The notes: generated by a model not told the origin, from the sequence alone. Shown: positions 7,464-16,987, counted from the stretch's first letter. The stretch: DNA of 64,000 nucleotides from DASTCZ01 sp963704455 (GCA_963704455.1 OY969905.1:1426001-1490000); one strand, 5' to 3'. Translations and numbers: made by a program.

Positions 7464-7928
7464 TTACTTTCTTGCGCGGTCTTTTAGAAGGCCCTTCAGT
7501 TCGGTCATGAATTCCTTGACGTCCTTGAAATCCAGATAGACGGAAGCGAAGCGCACGTAGGCGACTTTGTCGAGCTTCTTGAGGCGCGACATCAGCAGGC
7601 CGCCGACATCGGTGGTGGTGCGCTCGCGCTCCTTCGCTTCATGGACGAAGCGCTCGACTTCCTCGACGATCGCTTCGAGCTTTGCGGTAGCGACGGGACG
7701 CTTCTCGCAGGCTTTCAGCAGGCCTTGCAAAAGTTTTTGACGGTCGAAGCGTTCGCGGCGGCCGTCTTTCTTGATAACCATGTAAGGAATTTCGTCAATG
7801 CGCTCATAGGTGGTGAAGCGGCGTCCGCACTTGAGGCATTCGCGGCGCCGGCGGATGAGCTCGCCAGTGCGGGCTTCGCGCGAGTCAATCACTTTGTCTT
7901 CAACGTGCGAGCAGAACGGGCACTTCAC
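7464..7928 (-). CDS. nrdR: Transcriptional repressor NrdR
   Basis: The 154-residue protein begins with the NrdR zinc ribbon (MKCPFCSHVEDKVIDSR ... CLKCGRRFTTYE; four cysteines in two CxxC pairs) and continues with the ATP-cone domain (VIKKDGRRERFDRQKLLQGL ... VYLDFKDVKEF). Length and order match the family exactly. NrdR binds ATP/dATP and represses ribonucleotide reductase operons; no NrdR boxes or nrd genes are in this window. The start is a GTG that overlaps the stop of the upstream flippase-like gene (GTGA), so translation is likely coupled. Confidence 0.97.
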   Translation of the reverse strand: MKCPFCSHVEDKVIDSREARTGELIRRRRECLKCGRRFTTYERIDEIPYMVIKKDGRRERFDRQKLLQGLLKACEKRPVATAKLEAIVEEVERFVHEAKERERTTTDVGGLLMSRLKKLDKVAYVRFASVYLDFKDVKEFMTELKGLLKDRARK

Positions 7929-9094
7929 TTTTGGGCGTCCTTATGATGCTTCGGCTTTTCGTGCTTCGCATGCTTCGGCACCGGGCCGGCCAAATCGGGA
8001 ATCTGTGTCGGCCGCAAATGCCTGCCCACCGCTTCCGCCTGCGCTTCGGCGCGCGCCAGTTGGCTGAGTTTACCGAGCGACAGACCCTGGTGAATCAGCA
8101 GCGGAAGCCCCGCTAGCGTAACAGCCGCAAACGAGATTAACCAGAGTGTGATCGCGATGGCGGTCGCCGGTCCTTCGGTGGCCCCGAAGATATTTTTGAG
8201 CGCGAGAAAGCAGGCGATCTGTGCGCCGCCTCCAATACCCGGCAACTGCAGGACCGCTCCGACAAGCGTGATCGCAAGCAAAAGCATGGCGCCGGGAAAA
8301 TTCATGTCGGAATGCGGGAACGCATCCCCAAACGCTTTGCAGACCCAAAGATAGGTGAAGGCGACGAGGGTCCAATGCGCGGCAGTGTAAAAAATGGCGA
8401 TCAACAGGTCTGGAATACTGCGGATTGCCTGCAGCCCCACGCTGAAACCTGAAATGACACCGGCAACGCGCTGTCTCCAACCCGCCATTCCGGCCCACTC
8501 CGCCATCTTTCGATCCAGATTGACGGCGCCATGGAGCCGGTAATATATCGGCAGCGCAATCAAGACAATCAGTCCGCCGAGCATGAGCCAGCCACCCGTG
8601 CGGGCCTGGTAAACCAAATCAGTATTCGCCCCCGCGTCAGACAACCTTCCGGAGAAAACGAGAAGGCTCAAAACAGCAAGCGCAAATGCAGCGGCAAAAT
8701 CGAAGATGCGCTCGAGCACCCATATCCCAAACATGCTAGACACCGGGGCCTTCATTTCCCTGGCTAGAATTAGGGGACGGACAGCCTCTCCCGGGCGTGC
8801 CAACAAAAAAATGGCGGTGAAGCCAATCAATGTACCTGAAAAGGTGTCCCGGAAACGCGAAGGACCGAGATACCGCGAGAACCGCTGCCATCGCAACGTG
8901 CGAATCGCGTAGCACACGAATATCGCCGCTAGGGAAAGCAGCAAGAGCCAAATATTCGCGCCACTGACGGCATCAATAAATCCTTTCCAGGTAAAATTGG
9001 CCAGATTGATTTTGTGGCGAGAGCGATAGGCAATCGCCGCGAGAATAACGAGCACAACGAGCCAGATAAGGATTCTTCGCCAGGAGATTCTCAT
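7925..9094 (-). CDS. Lysylphosphatidylglycerol-synthase-type flippase-like membrane protein
   Basis: A 389-residue polytopic protein with about eight hydrophobic helices. The first (RILIWLVVLVILAAIAYRS) is at residues 7-25, and the family-typical segments ARPGEAVRPLILAREM and PGIGGGAQIACFLALKNIFG (about residues 290-310) are present, matching the UPF0104/LPG_synthase_TM family (AglD-like). No aminoacyl-transferase domain follows, so it is the membrane half only. Family members are linked to lipid or polyprenyl-sugar handling at the inner membrane; the substrate here is unknown. The C-terminal tail is rich in Lys and His. It is the first gene of a two-gene unit with nrdR (overlap of 4 nt). Confidence 0.85.
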   Translation of the reverse strand: MRISWRRILIWLVVLVILAAIAYRSRHKINLANFTWKGFIDAVSGANIWLLLLSLAAIFVCYAIRTLRWQRFSRYLGPSRFRDTFSGTLIGFTAIFLLARPGEAVRPLILAREMKAPVSSMFGIWVLERIFDFAAAFALAVLSLLVFSGRLSDAGANTDLVYQARTGGWLMLGGLIVLIALPIYYRLHGAVNLDRKMAEWAGMAGWRQRVAGVISGFSVGLQAIRSIPDLLIAIFYTAAHWTLVAFTYLWVCKAFGDAFPHSDMNFPGAMLLLAITLVGAVLQLPGIGGGAQIACFLALKNIFGATEGPATAIAITLWLISFAAVTLAGLPLLIHQGLSLGKLSQLARAEAQAEAVGRHLRPTQIPDLAGPVPKHAKHEKPKHHKDAQK

Positions 9095-9219
9095 TCGTGG
9101 TGACGGTAAAACTAACCGGAGGCCAGTGGCGTGTCAAGGCGAGAGGAAGAATGGAGAGCGGAGAAGGCGCGGGAATTGTTAACGGATTATGACGGGTGTG
9201 ATGGATTTTCCGCGGCGTG

Positions 9220-9253
9220 CAAAAAAATGGGGCGAGTTGGAAACTCGCCCCAT
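9220..9253 (-). terminator. Rho-independent terminator
   Basis: Perfect 12-bp stem ATGGGGCGAGTT / AACTCGCCCCAT (9227-9238 and 9242-9253) with a 3-nt loop. On the minus strand it is followed by seven T. It lies 24 bases past the stop of the 9277-10728 gene. Confidence 0.85.
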
Positions 9254-9276
9254 CGATCGGATGCTGCGCGGATGAA

Positions 9277-10728
9277 TCAACGCAGGCGAACGCGCTCGGC
9301 GACGATGGTCGGCGTGACAGGGGTGTTGAAGAGCAAGCCTCCCACGGAGACGTTGTCGCCCGCGGTCAAACCGCTGAGGCCGGTCGCGTTGATGTAGATC
9401 GTGCCGGTGACGGAATCCACCTGAATCAGGCTGATGCTCGCGTGCGCAAACAATGGCGAGAGAGCGACCAGCATGAAATTCGGCGGAGTCCCGCCCGCGT
9501 TCACGGAGCCGACGACCCCGGAAATTTCCGAGGCCTCGAGGGAAACGCTGTCCGCGGGAACATTTATGAGCGGCAACGCAGTCGGGCCGGCCGTGACCAC
9601 GGGCGTTGCGGTCGGATGTACTTCAACCGTCTGCCCGGGCATTAGGCTTGCGACGCCGGTAAATGAAACGCCCGCAGGGAGTGTCACGCCGTCGGAATCC
9701 ACGCCAAAAGTTGTCGAACCGTTGGTTTGAACGGTGACCACCAAACCGGGAAGGACGCTGGCGAATGTTTCCTGCAAATCCAGAAGCACCATGTCAAATT
9801 GATTCTGCGCCGCGTTCACGCGAATAATGATGCCTTGCAAGGATGGAAGCCCCGGATTCTCGAACAAGCGAACGTGAGTGGCGATCAGCGTGCCACCGGG
9901 AATCAGATTTAAGGCAATTCCAACCACCTGGCCGTCGGTGAGGCACGAGAAATTATCCGCGACACAGGTGGAACCGAAATCGTAAGTCGTGCTGCTGTTC
10001 GTCGTGATGACAGCGGAAAGGTTGCCGAAGCCTGTCTGGATCGTGAAGGTGGGCGAATTGATTGCGGAGATTCGGCCAATGACGTGAAACTGGTCAATGG
10101 GAGAAGTCGGCGAAGGCGGAATGACCTGCTTCAAAGTAATCTGCGGCGAAACGGTCAGGTTGCCCTGCACGGAGGCGTTCACGTCAAAATGCATCTCGAA
10201 GCCAAGCGGCGAGTTGGCGGACAGCGTGACAGGGAACGGTGCTGTCGGCGATGTGACGGACGCAGTCGTTTGATTTAGAGTAGGATTAAAAATGCAGATT
10301 TGATTTGGAGCGCAGGTTTGCGAACCGAGTGTCAGAGTCTGCGCGGAATTATTAAAGACCGTCATTTCCGGATTGGCGAAGGTGGCCGTCAGTCCGCTGT
10401 AAATACCGGAAGGAACGTTGATGTTTCCGAGAGGAGCGGTTTCCGTCTGCAAATGAAGCAGCTCAACGTTCAGCGGCCCGAGAAGCATCGAGACCGGAGG
10501 CTGAGTAGGATCCATAGGCTGAAGTTCTGCGTCTGTAACTTGGGTCTGGTAGCGCAGGATCGCCACGCCCGCGGGCGGATCATCGCCTATAGTGAGGCTG
10601 ACGGGGGCTGACGAGGAATTGCTCCCAATTGGCCCGGTGCTTCCTGAATAGGATCCACCGCAGCCTGCGAGTGTAATCGCCAAGATGAGCATGGCGCAAA
10701 GTGTGAGACCCAACAAAGCCTTACGCAT
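9277..10728 (-). CDS. DUF4382/DUF5666-type lipoprotein
   Basis: The start ATG at 10728 has a GGAGG box 7 nt upstream; the upstream TTG frame extension is discarded. The 483-residue product has a lipobox (LAITLAGCGGS, Cys about residue 23). Residues 40-195 match DUF4382 (SLTIGDDPPAGVAILRYQTQ, then LLGPLNVELLHLQ and the NVPSGIYSGLTATFANPEM segment). The C-terminal 260 residues contain repeated beta-strand units like DUF5666 (FHVIGRISAINSPTFTIQTG ... SLQGIIIRVNAAQNQFDMVL ... EISGVVGSVNAGG). These are secreted surface proteins of unknown role, common in Acidobacteria. It has its own terminator and is divergent from the sigma-factor operon. Confidence 0.85.
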   Translation of the reverse strand: MRKALLGLTLCAMLILAITLAGCGGSYSGSTGPIGSNSSSAPVSLTIGDDPPAGVAILRYQTQVTDAELQPMDPTQPPVSMLLGPLNVELLHLQTETAPLGNINVPSGIYSGLTATFANPEMTVFNNSAQTLTLGSQTCAPNQICIFNPTLNQTTASVTSPTAPFPVTLSANSPLGFEMHFDVNASVQGNLTVSPQITLKQVIPPSPTSPIDQFHVIGRISAINSPTFTIQTGFGNLSAVITTNSSTTYDFGSTCVADNFSCLTDGQVVGIALNLIPGGTLIATHVRLFENPGLPSLQGIIIRVNAAQNQFDMVLLDLQETFASVLPGLVVTVQTNGSTTFGVDSDGVTLPAGVSFTGVASLMPGQTVEVHPTATPVVTAGPTALPLINVPADSVSLEASEISGVVGSVNAGGTPPNFMLVALSPLFAHASISLIQVDSVTGTIYINATGLSGLTAGDNVSVGGLLFNTPVTPTIVAERVRLR

Positions 10729-11047
10729 AACGTCCTCCAAGGAGAGAAGGTAACAAGGCCCAGGCGGAATTCGCCCAGACCCTTTTGCACAAATCCTGAG
10801 GGCAACTAAATCGTCACATTATTAAACCCAGAGGCGGGAGAGAAGTTTCGATTCGCCGCCCCAAAAAGATATGTCCAAAGGTACAGGTATGCGCCTGTGG
10901 AGGCTTGTCCGCGGCGCTTGGCGCGGATAAGATGCTCGGCACTTGGACAGCACCTGAGAAAGAGATGCCTGCGGAACTTTTTCGTCCCCGAATACGTTCC
11001 ATCTAGTGGAGGGCGGACATCGCCGCTGGCTGTGAGGCAAAAGCCAT
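10729..11047. other. Divergent intergenic region without a gene
   Basis: The 319 bases between the DUF4382 lipoprotein and the ECF sigma operon must hold promoters in both directions. I see no convincing hexamer pair and no coding frame with a ribosome site. Confidence 0.4.
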
Positions 11048-11617
11048 TTGGAGCCAGATGCTCAATTGGTCCAGCAGTGCATCCGGGGCGACGGTGCGGC
11101 TTGGGAGGAACTTGTGCGGCGTCACACGCGGCGCATTTTCAACTTATGCTACCGCTTCACGAGCCAGCGGCAGGAAGCGGAAGACCTCTCGCAGGATGTG
11201 TTTTTGAGGGTGTATCGCACACTGCCGAGCTACCGCTCGGCGTATGGAGCCTTTGGCACATGGGTCACAAGCGTGACGCGAAATCTGCTGATCGATCATT
11301 ACCGGCGCACGCGCCGCGACCGGCTGACGGACTCGATGGAAGACGTGATGCCGCAGATTGAAGAGAAGGAATCGGCGGGGCGGCGTCCGGATCAAGCCGC
11401 TTCACTAGTTGAGCTAAACATGCAATTGCAAAAGGCGCTCGGAAAACTTTCGCCGGATTTGCGCGAAGCAGTGATCCTGCGGGACCTGGAAGGATTGGAT
11501 TACCGCGAGATCCAGCAGGTGCTGGAAATACCGGAAGGCACCGTGAAATCGCGCATCAACCGCGGACGCATCGAGCTGGCGCGCATCCTGGAACAAATGG
11601 GAGTGCGGCCAAATTGA
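11048..11617 (+). CDS. ECF-type RNA polymerase sigma factor
   Basis: A 189-residue sigma-70 family factor. Region 2 lies at about residues 20-90 (WEELVRRHTRRIFNLCYRFT ... AEDLSQDVFLRVYRTLPSY) and region 4 at about 125-180 (LSPDLREAVILRDLEGLDYR ... IPEGTVKSRINRGR). Regions 1 and 3 are missing, as in ECF factors. The start is TTG at 11048: an in-frame stop lies just upstream at 11033 and a GAGG box sits 10 nt before the TTG. It is followed by a zinc-finger anti-sigma gene and three membrane proteins, which suggests control of an envelope response. The regulon cannot be read here. Confidence 0.93.
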   Translation: MEPDAQLVQQCIRGDGAAWEELVRRHTRRIFNLCYRFTSQRQEAEDLSQDVFLRVYRTLPSYRSAYGAFGTWVTSVTRNLLIDHYRRTRRDRLTDSMEDVMPQIEEKESAGRRPDQAASLVELNMQLQKALGKLSPDLREAVILRDLEGLDYREIQQVLEIPEGTVKSRINRGRIELARILEQMGVRPN

Positions 11618-11678
11618 AGAACCGAAACGAGATTGTGTTTGAGGTAGCGCCAAGCCCGGCCGGAACCGGGGGGATACG

Positions 11679-12344
11679 ATGAACTGGAATTGCCAGGAAG
11701 TGGAAGCAAAACTGAGCGAGTACCTCGACGGAGAACTTTCCGCAGCGGACGAAGCGGGCTGCGCCGAGCACATCGCGGGATGTGAGCACTGCCGGGAACT
11801 CGCGGCGAGCGTACGCGGGTTGGTTGGCGCGATGCACGCGATTGAGCCGGTGGAAATTCCCTTGCGTCTCGTGCCCGCGATTCTCGAGCGGACACTCGGG
11901 CCGAAGACAGAAGCGCGCGGCTGGCGCGCATGGTTCGGCTGGCTGCGTCCTGTGTGGCAGCCGCGGTTTGCCTACGGAGCGCTGACGGTCATGCTGACGG
12001 TGATGGTGCTCTCGCAAGCGCTGGGTATCCAGTGGAGGAAGCCGACGCTCGCGGATCTGAACCCTGTCAATATCTATCGAGCCGTTGACCGGGAGGCGCA
12101 TTTGGCTTACGCGCGGGGAGCGAAATATTTTGGCGACTTGCGCGTCGTGTACGAAATTGAATCGAAATTGCGATCCGTGGAGCCCGAGCAGCAAAAAACT
12201 CCCGCTTCGCGACCCGGTTCACCGGGAAAATCAGAAGGCCCATCGAACAAACCATTGGACTTGAACCGCGCAGATTTTGGGCGCGGTCATCGGACGCGGC
12301 TGGCAAGCATCCTCTCGCCTGCGGCGCTAAGGAGCATTTTATGA
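11679..12344 (+). CDS. Anti-sigma factor with zf-HC2 zinc finger
   Basis: A 221-residue protein with the anti-sigma zinc finger at residues 5-40 (Cys near residue 5, then HIAGCEHC, the HxxxCxxC motif) followed by a membrane helix at about 102-118 (YGALTVMLTVMVLSQALGI) and a periplasmic tail ending in a Pro/Ser-rich stretch. This is the classic partner for the ECF sigma factor encoded 61 bp upstream: the finger would hold the sigma factor at the membrane. The stop overlaps the start of the next gene (ATGA), so expression of the two is coupled. Confidence 0.9.
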   Translation: MNWNCQEVEAKLSEYLDGELSAADEAGCAEHIAGCEHCRELAASVRGLVGAMHAIEPVEIPLRLVPAILERTLGPKTEARGWRAWFGWLRPVWQPRFAYGALTVMLTVMVLSQALGIQWRKPTLADLNPVNIYRAVDREAHLAYARGAKYFGDLRVVYEIESKLRSVEPEQQKTPASRPGSPGKSEGPSNKPLDLNRADFGRGHRTRLASILSPAALRSIL

Positions 12345-12928
12345 AATGCGCAGTTCATCCTGAAGTGGATGCCATCGGCTTTTGCCGGAATTGCGGGAAG
12401 GCGCTGTGCCCGGGCTGCTCGCGCGAAGTGCGCGGCATGATCTATTGCGAGTCGTGCCTCGCGGACATGGTCACGGCGCCGCGGTCCGCCACGGAGACCA
12501 GGGGAAGCGCCGGCATGGCGACGTTCCTCGGGTTCATACCGGGTTTGGGAGCGGTCTATAACGAAGAGTACATAAAGGCGATCGTTCACGTCTGCGTGTT
12601 CATTTCGATCATTGGAATTCTCGTGGCTTCCAATTCGGATCTCGTGCACACCTTTTTCGGGATCTCGCTCGGATTCTTCGTCCTCTACATGGCAGTGGAC
12701 GCCAACCGGTCATTCAAGGCCCGCCTCAGGGGACAAGTTCCCAGTGACTCGCAAATGGGCAGCGCAAGAATGATTGGGCCGCTTGTGTTGATCGCCCTGG
12801 GCTTTATCTTCCTGCTGGAAAATTTCCACATACTTGACTTTGATCGATTGATTGATAATTGGTGGCCGCTTCTTTTGATTGGCGCGGGCGGATTGCTTGC
12901 GTGGCGTCAACTCGGCGAAAAGAAATAG
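12341..12928 (+). CDS. B-box zinc-finger membrane protein
   Basis: The 195-residue protein opens with a B-box-like zinc finger: CAVHPEVDAIGFCRNCGKAL and then CPGCSREV, RGMIYCESCL, giving eight Cys/His ligands in 45 residues. Four hydrophobic helices follow: two around residues 60-125 (including AIVHVCVFISIIGILVASNS) and two at the end (MIGPLVLIALGFIFLLENFH, WWPLLLIGAGGLLAW) that match the LiaI/LiaF-like membrane unit DUF5668. B-box proteins of this type are frequent next to sigma/anti-sigma pairs in Acidobacteria. Start codon overlaps the anti-sigma stop. Role is inferred as membrane signalling; no enzyme motif is present. Confidence 0.85.
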   Translation: MKCAVHPEVDAIGFCRNCGKALCPGCSREVRGMIYCESCLADMVTAPRSATETRGSAGMATFLGFIPGLGAVYNEEYIKAIVHVCVFISIIGILVASNSDLVHTFFGISLGFFVLYMAVDANRSFKARLRGQVPSDSQMGSARMIGPLVLIALGFIFLLENFHILDFDRLIDNWWPLLLIGAGGLLAWRQLGEKK

Positions 12929-12937
12929 GAGAAAGAA

Positions 12938-13240
12938 ATGTCCATTCGATGCCGTTGCCAGCGTTGCATGATTCGGGGATTGATGGGGCCGGCGATTCTG
13001 ATCACCCTCGGCGCGCTGTTTCTTTTTGGCCGTGAGAATTGGATGTGGGGCTTCCACCGGACCTGGCCGGTGATCCTGCTGGTAATCGGCGTTCTGAAAC
13101 TGGCCGAGGCGCTGGCGTCTACGGAAGGCCACGGCAATCCGCCGCCGGGCGCCGGCCCGCAGCAGTATCCGCAGCAGTTTCCGCCACAGGGGCCACCGCA
13201 GGGTGGCGGGCCGATTCCGCCTCCAACTGCGCAAAGCTGA
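12938..13240 (+). CDS. Small LiaI/LiaF-like membrane protein
   Basis: A 100-residue protein with a short Cys-rich start (MSIRCRCQRC), two membrane helices (GLMGPAILITLGALFLFGR and TWPVILLVIGVLKLAEALAS; the DUF5668 unit) and a Pro/Gly/Gln-rich cytoplasmic or periplasmic tail (QQYPQQFPPQGPPQGGG). It is spaced 9 bp from the gene before and 15 bp from the gene after, in one operon. The helix pair is repeated in both neighbours, so the unit has been duplicated within the operon. Confidence 0.8.
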   Translation: MSIRCRCQRCMIRGLMGPAILITLGALFLFGRENWMWGFHRTWPVILLVIGVLKLAEALASTEGHGNPPPGAGPQQYPQQFPPQGPPQGGGPIPPPTAQS

Positions 13241-13255
13241 GGACTGGGAGATACC

Positions 13256-14098
13256 ATGGCAAACGCTTATCCACGCCGCCGCTCGATATTCAGCGGACTT
13301 TTGCTGATTCTCATCGGCGCGCTGTTTCTGGCCCGCAACTATGGCAGCACCTTGCCCAACATCCTCTTTCGATGGTGGCCAATGATATTCATCTTGTGGG
13401 GCGTGGCAAAGCTCTACGACCACTTCATGGCGCAGCGCACCGGCGAATCCGCCCCGCCTACGGTTTCCGCGGGTGAAGTCCTGCCGGTGCTCCTCTTGTT
13501 CGGCGTAATCGGGGGCGTGTGGATACGCGACTGGGGCGTAAATCATTCCGGTGGAGAAGACTGGTTCGACTTTGGCCCCTGGGGCGGGAGCAGCTACACC
13601 TTCACTGAGGAAGTGCCTTCACAAAAGGTCCCCGCCAATGCGCACATTGTTTTGAGTACGACGCGAGGAAGCATCACGGTTCACGCGGAAGACGCCGCGG
13701 AGATCAAAGTTACCGCGCGGGAAACGGCCCGCGCAGATAGTGAGGAAGAGGGGGAGACTCGCGCGGACCAGGAACACGTTAAGATTTCGCAGGTGGACAA
13801 CGATTTCATCATTGAACCTCAGGACGAAGGCTCGAGCGGCGGATCGGTAACAGTGGACCTCGAAGTTCAAGTGCCGAAGGGGGCGACTGTCAGCGTCCAA
13901 ACCACGCGCGGGAATATTGACATTACCGGCGTGGCAGGAAATGTCACCGTGACAGATCGAAACGGTGACACTGCCGTGCGGCAAACTGGCGGCGACGCGA
14001 CAAGTACTGAAACGCATGGCGGAGCTGTGACGGTGACGGGAGCAGGCGGACTGACCGCGTCTCCGGGAGCGGGAACGAAGTTGAAGTGTCGGATGTGA
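13256..14098 (+). CDS. LiaI-like membrane protein with DUF4097 (toastrack) domain, frame broken near 3' end
   Basis: The open part (280 codons) has two or three N-terminal membrane helices (IFSGLLLILIGALFLARNYG, WWPMIFILWGVAKLYDHFM, VLPVLLLFGVIGGVWIRDWG) and then a DUF4097 beta-solenoid starting near residue 115 (VPANAHIVLSTTRGSITVHA ... VQTTRGNIDITGVAGNVTVT). The frame is lost near 14080, and matching beta-repeats continue in other frames to 14624, so the intact protein would be about 450 residues. This is the last gene of the sigma/anti-sigma operon. The toastrack domain is known from LiaF-type envelope stress proteins. Confidence 0.8.
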   Translation: MANAYPRRRSIFSGLLLILIGALFLARNYGSTLPNILFRWWPMIFILWGVAKLYDHFMAQRTGESAPPTVSAGEVLPVLLLFGVIGGVWIRDWGVNHSGGEDWFDFGPWGGSSYTFTEEVPSQKVPANAHIVLSTTRGSITVHAEDAAEIKVTARETARADSEEEGETRADQEHVKISQVDNDFIIEPQDEGSSGGSVTVDLEVQVPKGATVSVQTTRGNIDITGVAGNVTVTDRNGDTAVRQTGGDATSTETHGGAVTVTGAGGLTASPGAGTKLKCRM

Positions 14099-14624
14099 AA
14101 GGAGTCGTGACCGTGGACGGCGAATTCTACGGGCCGTTGCGGTTCCACGCACCTGCCGAAGGGCGTCCACTTTGTTTCAAACCGGTCGGACATTTCCGTT
14201 GGAGACCGGACCGGGCGCATGGAAATGAACAGCCCGGGCGACTTAACTATTGAGGACGCCCCCGGCGACGTGACTTTCTACCACGAGGAACACGACCTGA
14301 CTTTTGAGAATGTGACCGGGCGAATCCACCTGCAGAATGACGGCGGAAATATTACGATTCGCCTTTCGCAACCGCCTCGCGAGGCGATCGATGCTCCCGA
14401 ACAAGACCGGCGACATCGAAATTGCGATGCCGCCGAATGCGGTTTTTGATGTCAGCGCGCGTGCGCATAATGGCGAAATCGAATGTGAATTTGGCGACCT
14501 CCCTGCAAGAATCACGAAGGAGCGCAACCGCGATGCCGTGCTGGAGGGATCCGTCGGCGCGCATGGACCAAAATTGCAGCTCTTAACGGTTTACGGAACG
14601 ATCCGGCTGCGCAAAGGACAGTAG
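14080..14624 (+). pseudogene. Frameshifted 3' end of the DUF4097 gene
   Basis: Coding sense continues past the stop at 14098 in shifted frames: SDVKGVVTVDGEFYGPLRF, then MEMNSPGDLTIEDAPGDVTF and FENVTGRIHLQNDGGNITIR (14219-14390), then NKTGDIEIAMPPNAVFDVSA through VYGTIRLRKGQ and a stop at 14624. All are typical DUF4097 strands in the right order, so a single gene with at least three small indels is seen. The indels begin at the edge of a 9-kb block where every gene is broken, so sequencing or assembly error is the likely cause. Confidence 0.8.
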
Positions 14625-14638
14625 GCGGGCGAATCGTT

Positions 14639-15929
14639 TTAGCGTTCGACAATCCGTTCGAGACAATCAAAAAGCCGGGGAACGAAACGGCGGCGCAATC
14701 CGCATCGCGGATCGTTGTAGGGCCGCTCGAGCCCAGCGCGGCGATTGCAAATGCCATGGCGATGCGGTGGTCGCCGTGAGGATCGATTTCAGCACCGCGC
14801 AAGCGGCCGGCGGAGCGCCCGCCAACGCGCAAGCCGTCGGGCCGCTCTTCGATCTCCACGCCGTGCGGCGAAGGTTCTCGGCAACCGCGGCGATCCGGTC
14901 GCTTTCCTTGACGCGCAATTCTCGCGCATCGCGAATCTGAATTCCGCGCTCCGTGAACGGACCGAGCACTGCAAGCATCGGCAGCTCGTCAATCAATTGC
15001 GCGACGATGTCGCCCGCGATTTCGCCGCCTTCGAGTTGCGAATGGTGAACGGCAACGTCTCCGACCAGCTCTCCAGCGGCCTCGCGCACGGAAACAAATG
15101 ATATGGACGCGCCCCACCCGGCAGAGCAAATCGAGCACCGCAGTCCGCGTGGACTTCAATCCAACATCGTGAAGAACGATGTTTGATTCCGGCAAAATGA
15201 GCGCGGCGGCGATCAAGAAGATGCCGGAGGAAGACCCCGGAACCGTCAGATTGCGCGGCTTCAATTCCGCGCCTCCCGTAGGCTCGTGTGTGGCCCGAAT
15301 GCTCGACGTGCACGCCGAACTCTTCGAGCGCCAATTCGGTGTGGTCACGAGTGTTGACAGGCTCGGTCACCGAAGTCGTGCCTCCTGCGAACGACCTGCA
15401 AGCAAGATTGCCGATTTCACTTGCGCGCTCGGCACGGGCAATGTGTAGTCAATTCCGCGCAAATTTTTTCCATGAATTTCGAGAGGGGCGAAGCCGCCAC
15501 CTTTGGCGCGGATTCCGGCGGCCCATTTTCGTGAGCGGCTCGATGACTCGTCCCTTGATTGGCCTGCGCCGCAGAGAAGCATCGCCCGTTATCGAGGCAA
15601 TCGAGATTTGTCTGGTAAGAATGCTGGACAAGGATAAGCGCATCGTCGTGCCGGAATGACCCGCGTCAAGGTTGCGCTTCGAATGACGCAACCCTTTCAA
15701 TCCTTTGCCTTGTATCGTTACATTCGACCCGGACTGCTTCACATCCACGCCGAGTGCCTAAGGCACTCAAGCGTGCTCGCGCAATCCGCCGCGGGCGAAT
15801 ATCGCGCAATGCTACTTACACCATCGGCCAGCGCGGCCAGCATCGCATAGCGATGATGGATTTATCGCCCGGCAGCTCGACAGGCCCGTTCACCGCGCTC
15901 GGCGCTGGAAGAATCTTTTTCTTCGCCAC
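14639..15929 (-). pseudogene. aroA: aroA, 3-phosphoshikimate 1-carboxyvinyltransferase, multiple frameshifts
   Basis: Pieces of EPSP synthase occur in order on the minus strand: a GTG start near 15929 with ILPAPSAVNGPVELPGDKSI, then SGTTMRLSLSSIL and SITGDASLRRRPIKGRVIEP near 15.6 kb, VPSAQVKSAILLAG near 15.4 kb, IDELPMLAVLGPFTERGIQI and LRVKESDRIAAVAENLR near 14.9 kb, and DHRIAMAFAIAALGSSGPTT, DADCAAVSFPGF near 14.7 kb. Frames change at least six times through 1-4 nt losses, for example one T missing from a T-run at the C terminus and about 4 nt missing after GDKSI. The enzyme joins shikimate-3-phosphate and phosphoenolpyruvate and is normally required for aromatic amino acids, so consensus error is more likely than true loss. 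Confidence 0.85.
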
Positions 15930-16112
15930 ATTGCGATTCTAGCACGCGCCCCGCGCCGCTCGGGAATTGAGCAACCCACAGGGCGGCGGGGAATCTAACT
16001 TTGTGAGATAGAGGGGCCAGCCTGATCGACGCCTCGTCGAATCGCAACACCCCTCACGTGGATTGAAACCCCCGCCTCCAGAAAGCGTAGAATAGAGCAG
16101 GAGACAGGAGCC

Positions 16113-16987
16113 ATGATGCAGCGCCCATTTCAGATGCGCCGCCGCGGAAACCTTGGCGGAATTTTTGTGATTGCTGCTGCGCTGGTCCGCAATCCTGTAC
16201 AGCGGAGTTGCAGGTCGGGCGCACGCTCAGCAATCCTCAGGTTCTCAGACGCCGCTCCCAAAACTAAATCACCTCGCAATCGAATTCAACTTCGTCTGGC
16301 CAGTCTGGTTCGTCCGGCCAGTCGGGCCAACAAGGCATGGGCGGATGCAGGGCATGCAGGGAATGGACCACGGGCAAATGAACATGTCGCAGGAAAGGCC
16401 AGGCCAATTTCTCGCAAAATGGCCATGCACTCGCATCAGCACGGGCCCGCACATGCACATGACAGCCAAGCGTCCGGCCAGCGCGGAAGACTGGACGAAA
16501 GCGGATGAGATTGCTAACACGTTGCGCGACGCCATCGAAAAATATAAGGATTATCACGTTGCTTGCAGGATGGCTTCCGTATTCATGCCAAACGTCCCTC
16601 AGCCCATGTATCACTTTAATGAGCAGTGAAAACGCAATTGTTGAGTCCTTCACGTTCGACGCCGCCCGGCCCACTTCCCTGCTCTGACAGAAAATGCCTG
16701 TGGCTACTGAGTTGATCGGCGCGATGTACACGATGCCAAAGAGCGCGACGGAAAGATCAGCTCAACGAACGTGTGCCGCTCTGGGCGCGGCCAATGGCAC
16801 CTGCACACAAACCTTGCATGCCCGCGCGTGGCACGCAATTTGATATGACGAAATATGGCCTGACGGGCTCGATCGCCACGAAGCAGGCCTGCGATGTGGC
16901 CAGCGGACGATTTATTCCCGTACTCTTTGGATGGATGGCGCACGTCTATCCCTATGAGCCGACGCGCGAAAGATCTGGGAGCAGTAA
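16113..16987 (+). pseudogene. Conserved secreted hypothetical protein, frameshifted
   Basis: Start at ATG 16113 after a GGAG box (MMQRPFQMRRRGNLGGIFVI). In shifted frames follow a Gly/Met/His-rich stretch (MQGMQGMDHGQMNMSQERPG), ADEIANTLRDAIEKYKDYHV, FMPNVPQPMYHFNEQ, NAIVESFTFDAARPTSLL, ELIGAMYTMPK and FGWMAHVYPYEP. The order of these blocks matches a secreted family I recall from Acidobacteria with no assigned function. At least four frame changes are needed to join them. It is divergent from aroA and lies in the error-rich block. Confidence 0.65.

Noticed and set aside
14080..14624. Programmed frameshifting in the DUF4097 gene
   Set aside because: No slippery heptamer with a following hairpin is seen, and neighbouring unrelated genes show the same kind of small indels.
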